NCBI GenBank assembly: GCA_946479005.1
Contig: CAMLEM010000025.1
Location: 1 to 11,065 of the forward strand
DNA from: an uncultured Chitinophagaceae bacterium
GTDB taxonomy: Bacteria; Bacteroidota; Bacteroidia; Chitinophagales; Chitinophagaceae
Length of the DNA stretch: 11,065 bases
Reading direction: 5' to 3'
Shown: in pieces, positions 1 through 6,614 of the stretch
Position numbering within the stretch: position 1 is the stretch's first letter
How the letters are laid out: every line of letters begins with the position of its first letter
Notes under the pieces: generated by a model
The model's database searches: none
The model's input: the letters and a program-made list of their open reading frames with translations, nothing else
Told to the model about the DNA's origin: nothing
Translations under genes and position numbers: made by a program

Positions 1-911
1 AGAATAACCTGAGGTTCGCTTACGGATGTTCCTCTGTGATCGAGGGTCTTCATTTACTCTTGCGGAGGATCAGCCGCAAGTTGGTTTCCATCGCCGATGG
101 CATCGGCAAACGGACGGGCGCCAACCGCTCGGAAGCCCTGAGCATGAAAGAACTAGATGAAGCGATCGATATAAAATCTGACGAAGAAGCCACTCCCGAA
201 GAGAAAAACATTATGAAAGGGGTGGTCAAGTTTGGCAATATCACGGTTCGGCAGATTATGCGTGGGCGGCTTGATGTAAGCGGCATCCCCCATCATTGGA
301 AACTTCCCGAGGTGATCAGGAGGGTGGAGGAGTTGCATTATTCCAGGCTGCCCGTCTTTAGGGAAAGCCTCGACCACGTGGTGGGGATCCTGAATACCAA
401 GGACCTGATGCCTTATTTGGATGAACAGGGGGAGTTCGACTGGCATATCCTCCTCCGGGCGCCTTATTTTGTACCGGAGCAAAAACTGATCGAAGATCTT
501 TTAAAGGATTTCCAGCAGAAAAGGATCCATTTCGCCATTGTGGTGGATGAGTTTGGAGGTACCAGTGGGATCGTTACAATGGAAGACATCCTGGAAGAAG
601 TCATCGGCGACATCCGGGATGAATTCGATGAAGAGGAAAGTCCGAATCGCCGCATCGATGATGGTAATTTCATATTCGAAGGAAAGACAATGCTGCACGA
701 TGTCTGCCGGATGATGAAATTGCCACTGGACACCTTCGATAAAGTAAAAGGAGAGAGCGATTCCCTGGGAGGCCTAGTGCTTGAGCTTGCGGGCCAGTTC
801 CCCCAGCAGAACGAAGAAATTAACTGCGGTGATTTTATTTTTACCGTAATGCAAACTGAAAAGAACCGCATCAGCCAGGTGAATGTCAGGATCAAACCCG
901 AAAAAACGTGA
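1..911 (+). CDS. gldE: GldE-like CBS/CorC domain membrane protein, 3' part (5' end outside window)
   Basis: This is the C-terminal part of a CNNM/CorC-type protein, best matched to gliding-motility protein GldE. The reading frame (first full codon at position 3) is open to the left edge, with in-frame residues NNLRFAYGCSSV before the GTG at 36, so that GTG is an internal valine codon and the gene starts upstream. Visible are the tail of the DUF21 membrane region, a CBS-domain pair (about 235-600) with the hallmark VDEFGGTSGIVTMEDILEE (about 545-600), an acidic linker, and a CorC/HlyC-type C-terminal domain (about 655-890). What is known of the family: GldE is an inner-membrane protein needed with GldD for gliding in Flavobacterium. 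The stop overlaps the gldD start by 4 bases (GTGA), so the two are probably translationally coupled. The gldD neighbour is the main reason to prefer GldE over a generic hemolysin/CorC paralogue. Confidence 0.9.
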   Translation, partial: NNLRFAYGCSSVIEGLHLLLRRISRKLVSIADGIGKRTGANRSEALSMKELDEAIDIKSDEEATPEEKNIMKGVVKFGNITVRQIMRGRLDVSGIPHHWKLPEVIRRVEELHYSRLPVFRESLDHVVGILNTKDLMPYLDEQGEFDWHILLRAPYFVPEQKLIEDLLKDFQQKRIHFAIVVDEFGGTSGIVTMEDILEEVIGDIRDEFDEEESPNRRIDDGNFIFEGKTMLHDVCRMMKLPLDTFDKVKGESDSLGGLVLELAGQFPQQNEEINCGDFIFTVMQTEKNRISQVNVRIKPEKT

Positions 912-1510
912 AGCAATTCCTCTTTATATTTTTTGCCGCAGCTTTCTTCTGGGCCTGTAACAATAATTACACGGTGGGCAAGAAGAAAGGATATTTCAGG
1001 ATCGACTTCCCGGAAAAAAAGTACCAGGCTTTCGAGATGCCGGGCTATCCTTATACATTCCAGTACCCGGTTTATGCGAAGGTCAGCAAGGATTCAACCT
1101 TCTTTAACGACAAGGCCGGCGACTGGTGGATCAATATCGACTTTCCCCAGTTTGAAGGAAGAATCTATGTGAGCTATAAAAGTATTGGCGGTGGGCGAAA
1201 CCAGTTCGATTCCCTGGTGAATGATGCCTTCAGGATGGCCTACAGTAAACACGCCGATATTTCCACGGGCATCGGGGAGAGGAGGATACAGACCCCGAAT
1301 GGTGTCAGCGGCATATATTTCAACCTGGGAGGCAATACCGCCACAGCTAACCAGTTCTTCCTGACTGACACGACCCGGCATTTTCTCCGGGGTGCGCTTT
1401 ATTTTGATGCGGCGCCCAACGAGGATTCACTCAGTATTGTAAATGATTTTTTAAAACAGGATCTTGAATATCTCATCAACACACTAAAATGGAAGGATCC
1501 CGGCCCCTGA
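908..1510 (+). CDS. gldD: GldD gliding-motility lipoprotein
   Basis: A 200-residue protein beginning with a short lipoprotein signal peptide: Lys2, a hydrophobic run, and a lipobox-like FWAC with Cys17 as the predicted lipidated residue. The mature part starts NNNYTVGKKKGYFRIDFP and matches the GldD family in length and start. GldD is a lipoprotein required for Bacteroidota gliding and the linked type IX secretion machinery; its exact biochemical job is not known to me. The start is GTG at 908, inside the GTGA overlap with gldE, which keeps the whole signal peptide; no Shine-Dalgarno is evident at normal spacing. The last four codons lie within the stem of a hairpin terminator. The gldE-gldD order is the usual Bacteroidota arrangement, often preceded by ssb and mutY, which would lie outside this window. 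Confidence 0.92.
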   Translation: MKQFLFIFFAAAFFWACNNNYTVGKKKGYFRIDFPEKKYQAFEMPGYPYTFQYPVYAKVSKDSTFFNDKAGDWWINIDFPQFEGRIYVSYKSIGGGRNQFDSLVNDAFRMAYSKHADISTGIGERRIQTPNGVSGIYFNLGGNTATANQFFLTDTTRHFLRGALYFDAAPNEDSLSIVNDFLKQDLEYLINTLKWKDPGP

Positions 1511-1536
1511 TCATCCAGGAGCCGGGATACATTTTT
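1497..1536 (+). terminator. Hairpin terminator overlapping the end of gldD
   Basis: ATCCCGGC at 1497-1504 pairs perfectly with GCCGGGAT at 1521-1528. After one C-A mismatch (1505/1520), CCTG at 1506-1509 pairs with CAGG at 1516-1519, leaving a six-base loop. A run of five T follows at 1532-1536. This makes 12 pairs in 13 positions and a typical intrinsic terminator for the gldE-gldD transcript. The gldD stop codon (1508-1510) lies in the inner stem and loop. The T run overlaps the TAA stop of the convergent gene. The same stem could act on the minus strand, where the downstream T run (TTTT about 7 bases past the stem) is weaker. Confidence 0.82.
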
Positions 1537-1999
1537 AGGATCTTTCTTTCTTTACCTCTTCTGCCGGCAATTCCTGGTTCTCTTCAGGTTCCATCTCATC
1601 TCTCAGCGGGGCCCGGCTGAAGGTCTTGAGTCTCAGTTTTTTCTTTTTCTTCACCTCGGCTTTCGGCCTGGCTTCTGTTTCTGGTTTCGGATCAGCAGGG
1701 CTTACCGGATCAACACTGATCGTTTTATCTTCAGTCACGGCAGCAGTCACCGGTTCCTGTTTTTTTGAACTGACCACCTTTTTGGTCCCTGTTTTTTCAA
1801 CATCTGTTTTCACCGCGGGAAGGGGTACTGTTTCTTTTTTTTCTTCAACCACTGGCTGTTCTGTCACCCCGGTGGGTTGGGTAACCTCCGTGTACATTTC
1901 GGAAAAGGCTTTTTTCTCCCTGTTCTGTTTGTAATCAACGAAGCCATAGATACTGGCGCCGATCATCAGCGAAGCACCTACATAAAGCATAGATTTCAT
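1535..1999 (-). CDS. Small membrane-anchored Lys/Glu/Pro-rich protein, unknown function
   Basis: I do not recognise this 154-residue protein. One hydrophobic segment lies at about residues 4-20 (MLYVGASLMIGASIYGF), followed directly by a basic patch (YKQNREKK). The rest is low complexity, rich in Lys, Glu, Pro, Thr and Val, with a KKKKK run near residue 120 and an acidic end. It contains no cysteine and no recognisable fold, and is probably disordered. The basic patch after the membrane segment favours a cytoplasmic tail by the positive-inside rule, but this is weak. A membrane anchor plus a Pro/Lys/Glu-rich stretch recalls TonB linkers, yet no TonB C-terminal domain follows. It starts 30 bases after the DUF2306 gene on the same strand and probably shares its transcript. 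The start at 1999 is chosen as the first ATG; ATG at 1990 (residue 4) is also possible. Confidence 0.7.
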   Translation of the reverse strand: MKSMLYVGASLMIGASIYGFVDYKQNREKKAFSEMYTEVTQPTGVTEQPVVEEKKETVPLPAVKTDVEKTGTKKVVSSKKQEPVTAAVTEDKTISVDPVSPADPKPETEARPKAEVKKKKKLRLKTFSRAPLRDEMEPEENQELPAEEVKKERS

Positions 2000-2029
2000 A
2001 AATGATTGTTTTAATGATGAAACTGAATG

Positions 2030-2749
2030 TCAGGTTGCGAAGGTTTTGAGATAATTCCTGCTTTTCCGGTAGATGATCCATTCGGCGAAAAGCATATTCC
2101 CGATCACACTGATCCAGAGCGACAGCTCATAGTTTTCGAGATGGTTCCAGTCGAGCAGGTAGAAAATGATGTGGTATACACGGAAGGTCACAGCGGTCAT
2201 AGCCATTGCGTAGCTCCTGATCATCCAAATCTTGTGGGCGATGATGTTTTTTTTCAGGATGGTTGAAAATCCATAGAGCGTGGTAACGAACCAGAAGCCG
2301 GCCATAAACATAAAAAGGCTGCGCTCCCAGAAGCTGCCTTTCGCAAAGAACGACATATAAAGTCCTGTAGGCGCACCGAGAAACAAAACCACGAAAACAT
2401 AGATCTTCCCGGAAATGCGGTGGATGGCCTTTGATCTCTTAAGTATGTACCGTGAGAATTGAATGAGCGCTGTACCTATGCAAAGCGCACCGGCAGCGAT
2501 ATGTATGTAAAAGCTTGCATTGTACAGGTCACTTTGGAAGAGGAAGCTTCTTTCTTCAATGAAATCGAATTCCTTGCTGAATGAAAAATAAGGGAGGGTG
2601 TTATAGATCAGGAGAAGACTAAACCCGGCAACCGGGATCCAGAACATCATACGGGCGAGCACTTTTGCCGAACTGCGGAGAGTGAGTTGACGGGTGTTTT
2701 GCATACAGCTGGTGTTAGAGTTGGGATGCGGCATCCCGAAAACTTCCAT
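2030..2749 (-). CDS. DUF2306 family multi-pass membrane protein
   Basis: A 239-residue integral membrane protein with about six hydrophobic segments (roughly residues 34-52, 79-98, 116-134, 144-162, 178-198, 208-226). It carries the conserved signature of DUF2306: YIHIAAGALCIG (His83), a basic loop with AIHRISGKIYV (His110-Arg111), and AHKIWMIRSYAMAMTAVTFR (His172, Trp175, Arg178). The conserved histidines in or beside membrane segments recall haem- or metal-binding membrane proteins, but the family's function is not established to my knowledge. The first 15 residues (MEVFGMPHPN...) are polar and unlike a conserved start; ATG at 2704 (residue 16, MQNTRQ) is an equally good start and would leave about 100 bases for a divergent promoter region. 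It is the first gene of a probable two-gene minus-strand unit. Confidence 0.85.
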   Translation of the reverse strand: MEVFGMPHPNSNTSCMQNTRQLTLRSSAKVLARMMFWIPVAGFSLLLIYNTLPYFSFSKEFDFIEERSFLFQSDLYNASFYIHIAAGALCIGTALIQFSRYILKRSKAIHRISGKIYVFVVLFLGAPTGLYMSFFAKGSFWERSLFMFMAGFWFVTTLYGFSTILKKNIIAHKIWMIRSYAMAMTAVTFRVYHIIFYLLDWNHLENYELSLWISVIGNMLFAEWIIYRKSRNYLKTFAT

Positions 2750-2797
2750 AAGGCCTGCTGTTAGGAGAATGTTAAAGGGGGATTCAGGGTAGTTTAT

Positions 2798-2804
2798 TAT
2801 CTTG
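2798..2804 (+). promoter_or_regulatory. Possible imperfect -7 promoter element before the TPR gene
   Basis: TATCTTG lies immediately before the first ATG (2806) of the TPR gene. It equals the Bacteroidota -7 element TAnnTTTG with one T missing, and closely resembles the perfect TATCTTTG before the DUF3109 gene. No convincing -33 TTG element is visible. If real, transcription would start near 2810, after the first ATG, which favours translation from the second in-frame ATG at 2815. It lies in the 56-base gap (2750-2805) between divergent genes. I see no good -7 match for the minus-strand gene in that gap. Confidence 0.3.
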
Positions 2805-2805
2805 A

Positions 2806-4593
2806 ATGTTGATTATGAGGTCCACCATTTTACTTTCTCTTTTCCTTCTTCTGGGCACAATCGTCTCCGCTCAACAGTTCCAGGCGCTTGACACGATCCT
2901 GCGCACCGCGGAAAACGCCAAAACTCCGGCGGAACGACTTTACTGGCTTGACAAGCTTGCCCTGGCCACATTGAACATTAACCCGGCGAGATCGGATTCG
3001 ATCGGGCAGGCACTGATCCGGGAAGCAGAAGAATCGAGAGACCGGCGACTGATGGTGCAGGCATATATGGGAAATGGTTACCGCGCTGCAATGATGGGAG
3101 GCAATCGGACCAGGCAACAGCAAGCCGAGGAATTTTACCAGGCGGCGCTCAGGATTGCGGAACAAAATAAAGTGGAGGACCTGCGGGGCGCCATTTATCT
3201 CCGGCTTGCGGTCCTGTATACCACGATGCTTGAAAAGGATAAAGGCCTTAACTACGCGAACCAGGGCGCTTCGGTGATCGCCACACTGAATGACGATAGC
3301 CTTAGTGCGGAAACCCAGATGACTTATGGGGTGGTATATTTCATAAGGAACGAAAAGGTACTTTCCCTCCGTTGCCTCCTGAACGGCTTGCGGATCGCCG
3401 AGAAGATGAAAGATCATACATTGATGCGTACCGCCTATTCCCACCTTTCAAATTTTTACAGGCAGCTCGAGGATTATGATAAGGCCATTGATTACTCTAC
3501 ACTGGCGAACAGGATGCTGGATAAGATGAAAGAGAAGAATGTTCATTACCAGCGTGTGATCGATCTTAGCCAAATCGGTAATCTTTATTCGCTGAAGAAG
3601 AATTACGATATCGCGATCAGCTATTTCCAACGCTCGATCAGGATGGCGGATTCGTTGAACTTCACCAACCTCAAGGTCCCGGCGCTGATGAATCTTTTCA
3701 ACCAGTATCTCCGTAGAGATCAACCCCGGGAAGCGCTCGCGTTTTTCAACTCGGGGGAAGGCGAGTACCTGAAAGGACAGTTAAAGAACTACGGGATGTC
3801 GGGGATCATTGACCAGGCCTATGGCATCGTTTACACCCAATTGGGGAATTACGACTCAGCCCGGGCCTATCTTGACAAAGCGGCTCCTTTTTTCGAGAAA
3901 ACCACCAGTGTACAGAACCAGATGTTCTTTGTTTACAATAAGGCGACATTCTATAAGGAAACGGGAAATATTGACAGCTCAATCTTTTATTATGAGAAAT
4001 TGAAGAAGATGGGTGAGGAAACAGGTACCCTCGAGAATACCGAGGCTGCGGTGAAAGAGCTGGACAGCCTTTACCAGAGAAAGGGTAATTACCAGCTCTC
4101 CCGTGAATATTATGCGATCTATAATATTTACAAGGATAGCATCGAAGCGCTCTCCAGGGAAAAAGAGCTGGCACAGGAAGAGGCTGCCGATGAACAACAG
4201 CGACAGGCGAGACTGGAAGAAGAAAGGATGGAGACCGAGCGGCGGAGAAACAACATTCAATACCTGGGTATTGTATTCGGCATTTTTGGGCTCTTCCTTT
4301 TCCTGGTGGTACTTGGGATGTTCAAGGTGTCCGCCGCACTGATCCGCGGCCTGGGATTTTTTGCCTTCTTGTTATTTTTTGAATTCATCTTTCTCATATT
4401 CAAAAAAAACATACACACCATTACGCACGGCGAGCCCTGGAAGGACCTGGCCTTTATGATCGCGCTGGCCGCGATCCTGGTCCCGTTACATCATTATGTT
4501 GAAAAACGATTCCTGAACTACCTCACTTCACACAACCGCCTCACGGGAATAAGGCAAAGAATTTTCCGCAAATCGGGAACGCCGGAGGCTTAA
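2806..4593 (+). CDS. Exported TPR protein with coiled coil and three C-terminal membrane segments
   Basis: A 595-residue protein. The N-terminus is a signal peptide (basic Arg5, hydrophobic core, cleavage probably after IVSAQ near residue 22). Residues about 80-440 contain repeated helical TPR-like units, for example AEEFYQAALRIAEQ, YDKAIDYSTLANRM, YDIAISYFQRSIRMA, YDSARAYLDKAAPFF and IDSSIFYYEKLKKM. Residues about 447-484 form a charged coiled coil rich in Glu, Arg and Gln. Hydrophobic segments follow at about 486-506, 512-531 and 547-564, with polar motifs HGEPWKD and PLHHYVE around the last, then a basic tail. The front half resembles the periplasmic TPR sensor part of Bacteroidota TPR-histidine kinases, but no kinase, HTH or other output domain is present. 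Function is unknown; a periplasmic binding or envelope-sensing role is inference. ATG at 2815 (MRSTILL) is an alternative start giving a more typical signal peptide. It ends 16 bases before the DUF3109 gene. Confidence 0.8.
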   Translation: MLIMRSTILLSLFLLLGTIVSAQQFQALDTILRTAENAKTPAERLYWLDKLALATLNINPARSDSIGQALIREAEESRDRRLMVQAYMGNGYRAAMMGGNRTRQQQAEEFYQAALRIAEQNKVEDLRGAIYLRLAVLYTTMLEKDKGLNYANQGASVIATLNDDSLSAETQMTYGVVYFIRNEKVLSLRCLLNGLRIAEKMKDHTLMRTAYSHLSNFYRQLEDYDKAIDYSTLANRMLDKMKEKNVHYQRVIDLSQIGNLYSLKKNYDIAISYFQRSIRMADSLNFTNLKVPALMNLFNQYLRRDQPREALAFFNSGEGEYLKGQLKNYGMSGIIDQAYGIVYTQLGNYDSARAYLDKAAPFFEKTTSVQNQMFFVYNKATFYKETGNIDSSIFYYEKLKKMGEETGTLENTEAAVKELDSLYQRKGNYQLSREYYAIYNIYKDSIEALSREKELAQEEAADEQQRQARLEEERMETERRRNNIQYLGIVFGIFGLFLFLVVLGMFKVSAALIRGLGFFAFLLFFEFIFLIFKKNIHTITHGEPWKDLAFMIALAAILVPLHHYVEKRFLNYLTSHNRLTGIRQRIFRKSGTPEA

Positions 4594-4597
4594 ACTG

Positions 4598-4605
4598 TAT
4601 CTTTG
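4598..4605 (+). promoter_or_regulatory. -7 promoter element (TATCTTTG) of the DUF3109-lutB operon
   Basis: TATCTTTG is an exact match to the Bacteroidota sigma-ABfr -7 consensus TAnnTTTG. It sits in the 16-base gap between the TPR stop (TAA, 4591-4593) and the GTG start of the DUF3109 gene at 4610. No clear -33 TTG element is found at the expected distance, which falls in the TPR coding end. Transcription would be expected to begin about 5-8 bases downstream, at or just after 4610, giving a leaderless or nearly leaderless message. It would separate the downstream four genes from the TPR gene. Confidence 0.55.
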
Positions 4606-4609
4606 CGGG

Positions 4610-5224
4610 GTGCTGATAATAGATAATATACTGGTGAGCGATGAGGTGATCGAAAAAAAATTCGTATGCGACCTCAGTAAGTGCAAGGGAGGATGCTGCG
4701 AAGACGGGGATGCCGGTGCGCCGCTGGAGAAGGATGAGCTGAAACTGGTGGCGAAGTATTACGAAACCATTAAACCCTATCTTTCGGAGGCTTCGGTACA
4801 GGAAGTCGAAAGAAAAGGGATGTATGTGTATGACCGGGAGTTCGGTTGGGTGACGCCCACCCTGCCCAGTGACCGGGAAGTTTGTGTATATGGTATCCGG
4901 GAAAAGAATGGGATGATCAAATGCGCCTTTGAGCAGGCTTACTATGCTGGCAGGATCCCCTGGAAAAAACCCGTCAGCTGCCATCTTTTCCCGGTCATCG
5001 CCAATAAAGGAAAACGGGGTGGCTACGACACGATGAACTATGAGCCGCGTGAAAAACTCTGTAATCCGGCCTGTGCGCTCGGCGCGAAGCTGGAGGTGCC
5101 GGTTTATGAGTTCCTGAAAGAACCCATTATCAGGAAATATGGAGAACAGTTTTATGAGGCACTTGACCAGGCGGCGAAATTCCAGCAACCTCAGCCCGGT
5201 GAAACAGTAAAACAAAAACGGTGA
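4610..5224 (+). CDS. DUF3109 family cysteine-rich protein
   Basis: A 204-residue soluble protein that matches the DUF3109 family along its length. It has nine cysteines in conserved-looking places: C20-x4-C25-x3-C29-C30 in FVCDLSKCKGGCC, then C92, C105, C124 (SCHLFP), C151 and C155 (CNPAC). The clustered CxxxCC start recalls the zinc- or iron-chelating YkgJ-type CxxCxxCC proteins, so a metal site or Fe-S cluster is likely; which one is not known. No signal peptide or membrane segment is seen, so it should be cytoplasmic. The GTG at 4610 is chosen because family members begin a few residues before the VSxxVxEKKFVCDL block, as here. It is preceded by a -7 element 4 bases away and lacks a Shine-Dalgarno sequence. 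Its stop overlaps the lutB start by 4 bases (GTGA), so the two proteins are probably made together. Confidence 0.88.
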   Translation: MLIIDNILVSDEVIEKKFVCDLSKCKGGCCEDGDAGAPLEKDELKLVAKYYETIKPYLSEASVQEVERKGMYVYDREFGWVTPTLPSDREVCVYGIREKNGMIKCAFEQAYYAGRIPWKKPVSCHLFPVIANKGKRGGYDTMNYEPREKLCNPACALGAKLEVPVYEFLKEPIIRKYGEQFYEALDQAAKFQQPQPGETVKQKR

Positions 5225-6606
5225 AGGAAACCGCAGGTAATTTCCACGCTAAATCTAAGATCAAAGCTCCCGACAGGGATCATCGCCGCAAGATCAATTT
5301 CAACATTGGCCGCTACAATGCCGTAGTGCCCAATGGGAAAAAACAATTCGCGGACGTGAATCTCGCGAGGGAGAAAGCGAAGAATCTCAAATGGAAGGCG
5401 TTGGAAACCCTGGACAAGCAGCTTGAGCTGTTTGAATCCGCTCTGATGAAAAAAGGAGGCCGGGTCATCTGGGCCGAGGATGCAGGGCAGGCATTGGAAG
5501 CCGTACTGGCCATCTGCAGGGAAAAGAACTGCAAGACCATTGTGAAAAGCAAGAGTATGGTCACGGAAGAGATCCATCTCAATGCGTTTCTAGAGAAGCA
5601 TAAGATCGAATCTGTGGAAACAGACCTGGGGGAATACATTCAGCAACTCGATAATGAACCCCCTTATCATATTGTTACGCCGGCAATGCATAAGAGCAAG
5701 GAAGATGTTGCCAGGGTGTTTGCAGATAAGCTGGGGACCGACCCGAAGCTTTCTCCCGGCGAACTCACCCTGGTTGCCCGTGAAAAATTGCGTGAGAAAT
5801 ACACCCGGGCGGAGATCGGGATCACCGGTGCCAATTTTATTGTAGCTGATGTGGGAGGTGTGGCCATTACGGAAAATGAAGGGAATGCCCGGTTGACCTG
5901 TGCCTGGCCAAAAACGCATATCGTGATCGCGGGGATCGAGAAAGTGATCCCATCCCTGACTGACCTCGCCCTGTTCTGGCCTTTGCTTGCCACGTATGGA
6001 ACCGGGCAGCAGGTAACTGTGTACAATACAGTCATCACTGGCCCGAAACAACCCAACGAAAAAGATGGCCCGGAAGAAATGTATGTGATCCTCCTGGATA
6101 ACGGCCGCACCAATATTCTCGCCAATGAAAAACAGAGGGAAAGTCTTTATTGCATCCGGTGTGGCGCCTGCCTTAATGCCTGCCCGGTTTACAAAAACAT
6201 CGGGGGCCATACTTATTCCACGGCTTACAGCGGCCCGATCGGTTCGGTGATCACACCTCATTTGAAAGACCTCGGAGAATGGAAACATCTCAGTTATGCT
6301 TCCTCTCTCTGCGGCAATTGCACGGAGGTTTGTGCTGTCAGGATAAATCTCCACGAGCTCCTGCTTGAAAACAGGAATGAAGCGGTGGAGAAAGGTCATA
6401 GTTCCTTTGGGGAAAGGATCGCCTGGAAACTCTGGAAACGCGGGATGCTCAACCGTTCCCTGATGAACCTCGCCGGCGGAAAAACGAAGGCAAAGATCGT
6501 AAACGGGCTGATCAAAGGCTGGAAGGAATCGCGGGGCAATATCGATTTCCCGGCGAGATCTTTCAACCAGCAATGGAAGGAAAGAATAAATGACCGCGGC
6601 AAATAA
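5221..6606 (+). CDS. lutB: LutB-like LUD-domain iron-sulfur protein (L-lactate utilization)
   Basis: A 461-residue protein of normal LutB length. Residues about 60-290 form the LUD (DUF162) domain, with KSKSMVTEEIHLN, an ITGANFIVADVGGVAITENEGN block and IVIAGIEKVIPS. A ferredoxin-like region follows: C311-x2-C314-x2-C317-x3-C321-Pro (CIRCGACLNACPVY) and C364-x2-C367-x3-C371. LutB is the iron-sulfur subunit of the LutABC complex that oxidises L-lactate to pyruvate in the cytoplasm. No lutA or lutC is present in this window. The residue after C371 is Ala (CAVRI) where family members as I recall them have Pro (CPV); the cysteines themselves are all kept. The start is GTG at 5221 inside a GTGA overlap with the DUF3109 gene; no Shine-Dalgarno is evident, and the first 25 residues are basic and poorly conserved. 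A methyltransferase gene follows after 8 bases. A LutB paralogue with another organic-acid substrate cannot be excluded. Confidence 0.9.
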   Translation: MKETAGNFHAKSKIKAPDRDHRRKINFNIGRYNAVVPNGKKQFADVNLAREKAKNLKWKALETLDKQLELFESALMKKGGRVIWAEDAGQALEAVLAICREKNCKTIVKSKSMVTEEIHLNAFLEKHKIESVETDLGEYIQQLDNEPPYHIVTPAMHKSKEDVARVFADKLGTDPKLSPGELTLVAREKLREKYTRAEIGITGANFIVADVGGVAITENEGNARLTCAWPKTHIVIAGIEKVIPSLTDLALFWPLLATYGTGQQVTVYNTVITGPKQPNEKDGPEEMYVILLDNGRTNILANEKQRESLYCIRCGACLNACPVYKNIGGHTYSTAYSGPIGSVITPHLKDLGEWKHLSYASSLCGNCTEVCAVRINLHELLLENRNEAVEKGHSSFGERIAWKLWKRGMLNRSLMNLAGGKTKAKIVNGLIKGWKESRGNIDFPARSFNQQWKERINDRGK

Positions 6607-6614
6607 TACTTTCA

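Noticed and set aside
464..916. Minus-strand open frame (150 codons) opposite gldE, Ser-rich
   Set aside because: Low-complexity composition produced by reading conserved CBS/CorC codons backwards.
1535..1999. TonB-like identity for the small Lys/Pro/Glu-rich protein
   Set aside because: Only the anchor and linker composition fit; the structured TonB C-terminal domain is absent and no energy-transducing neighbours (ExbB/ExbD) are present.
2806..4593. TPR-type sensor histidine kinase
   Set aside because: No H-box, N-box or G-box kinase motifs follow the membrane segment; the protein ends about 110 residues after it begins.
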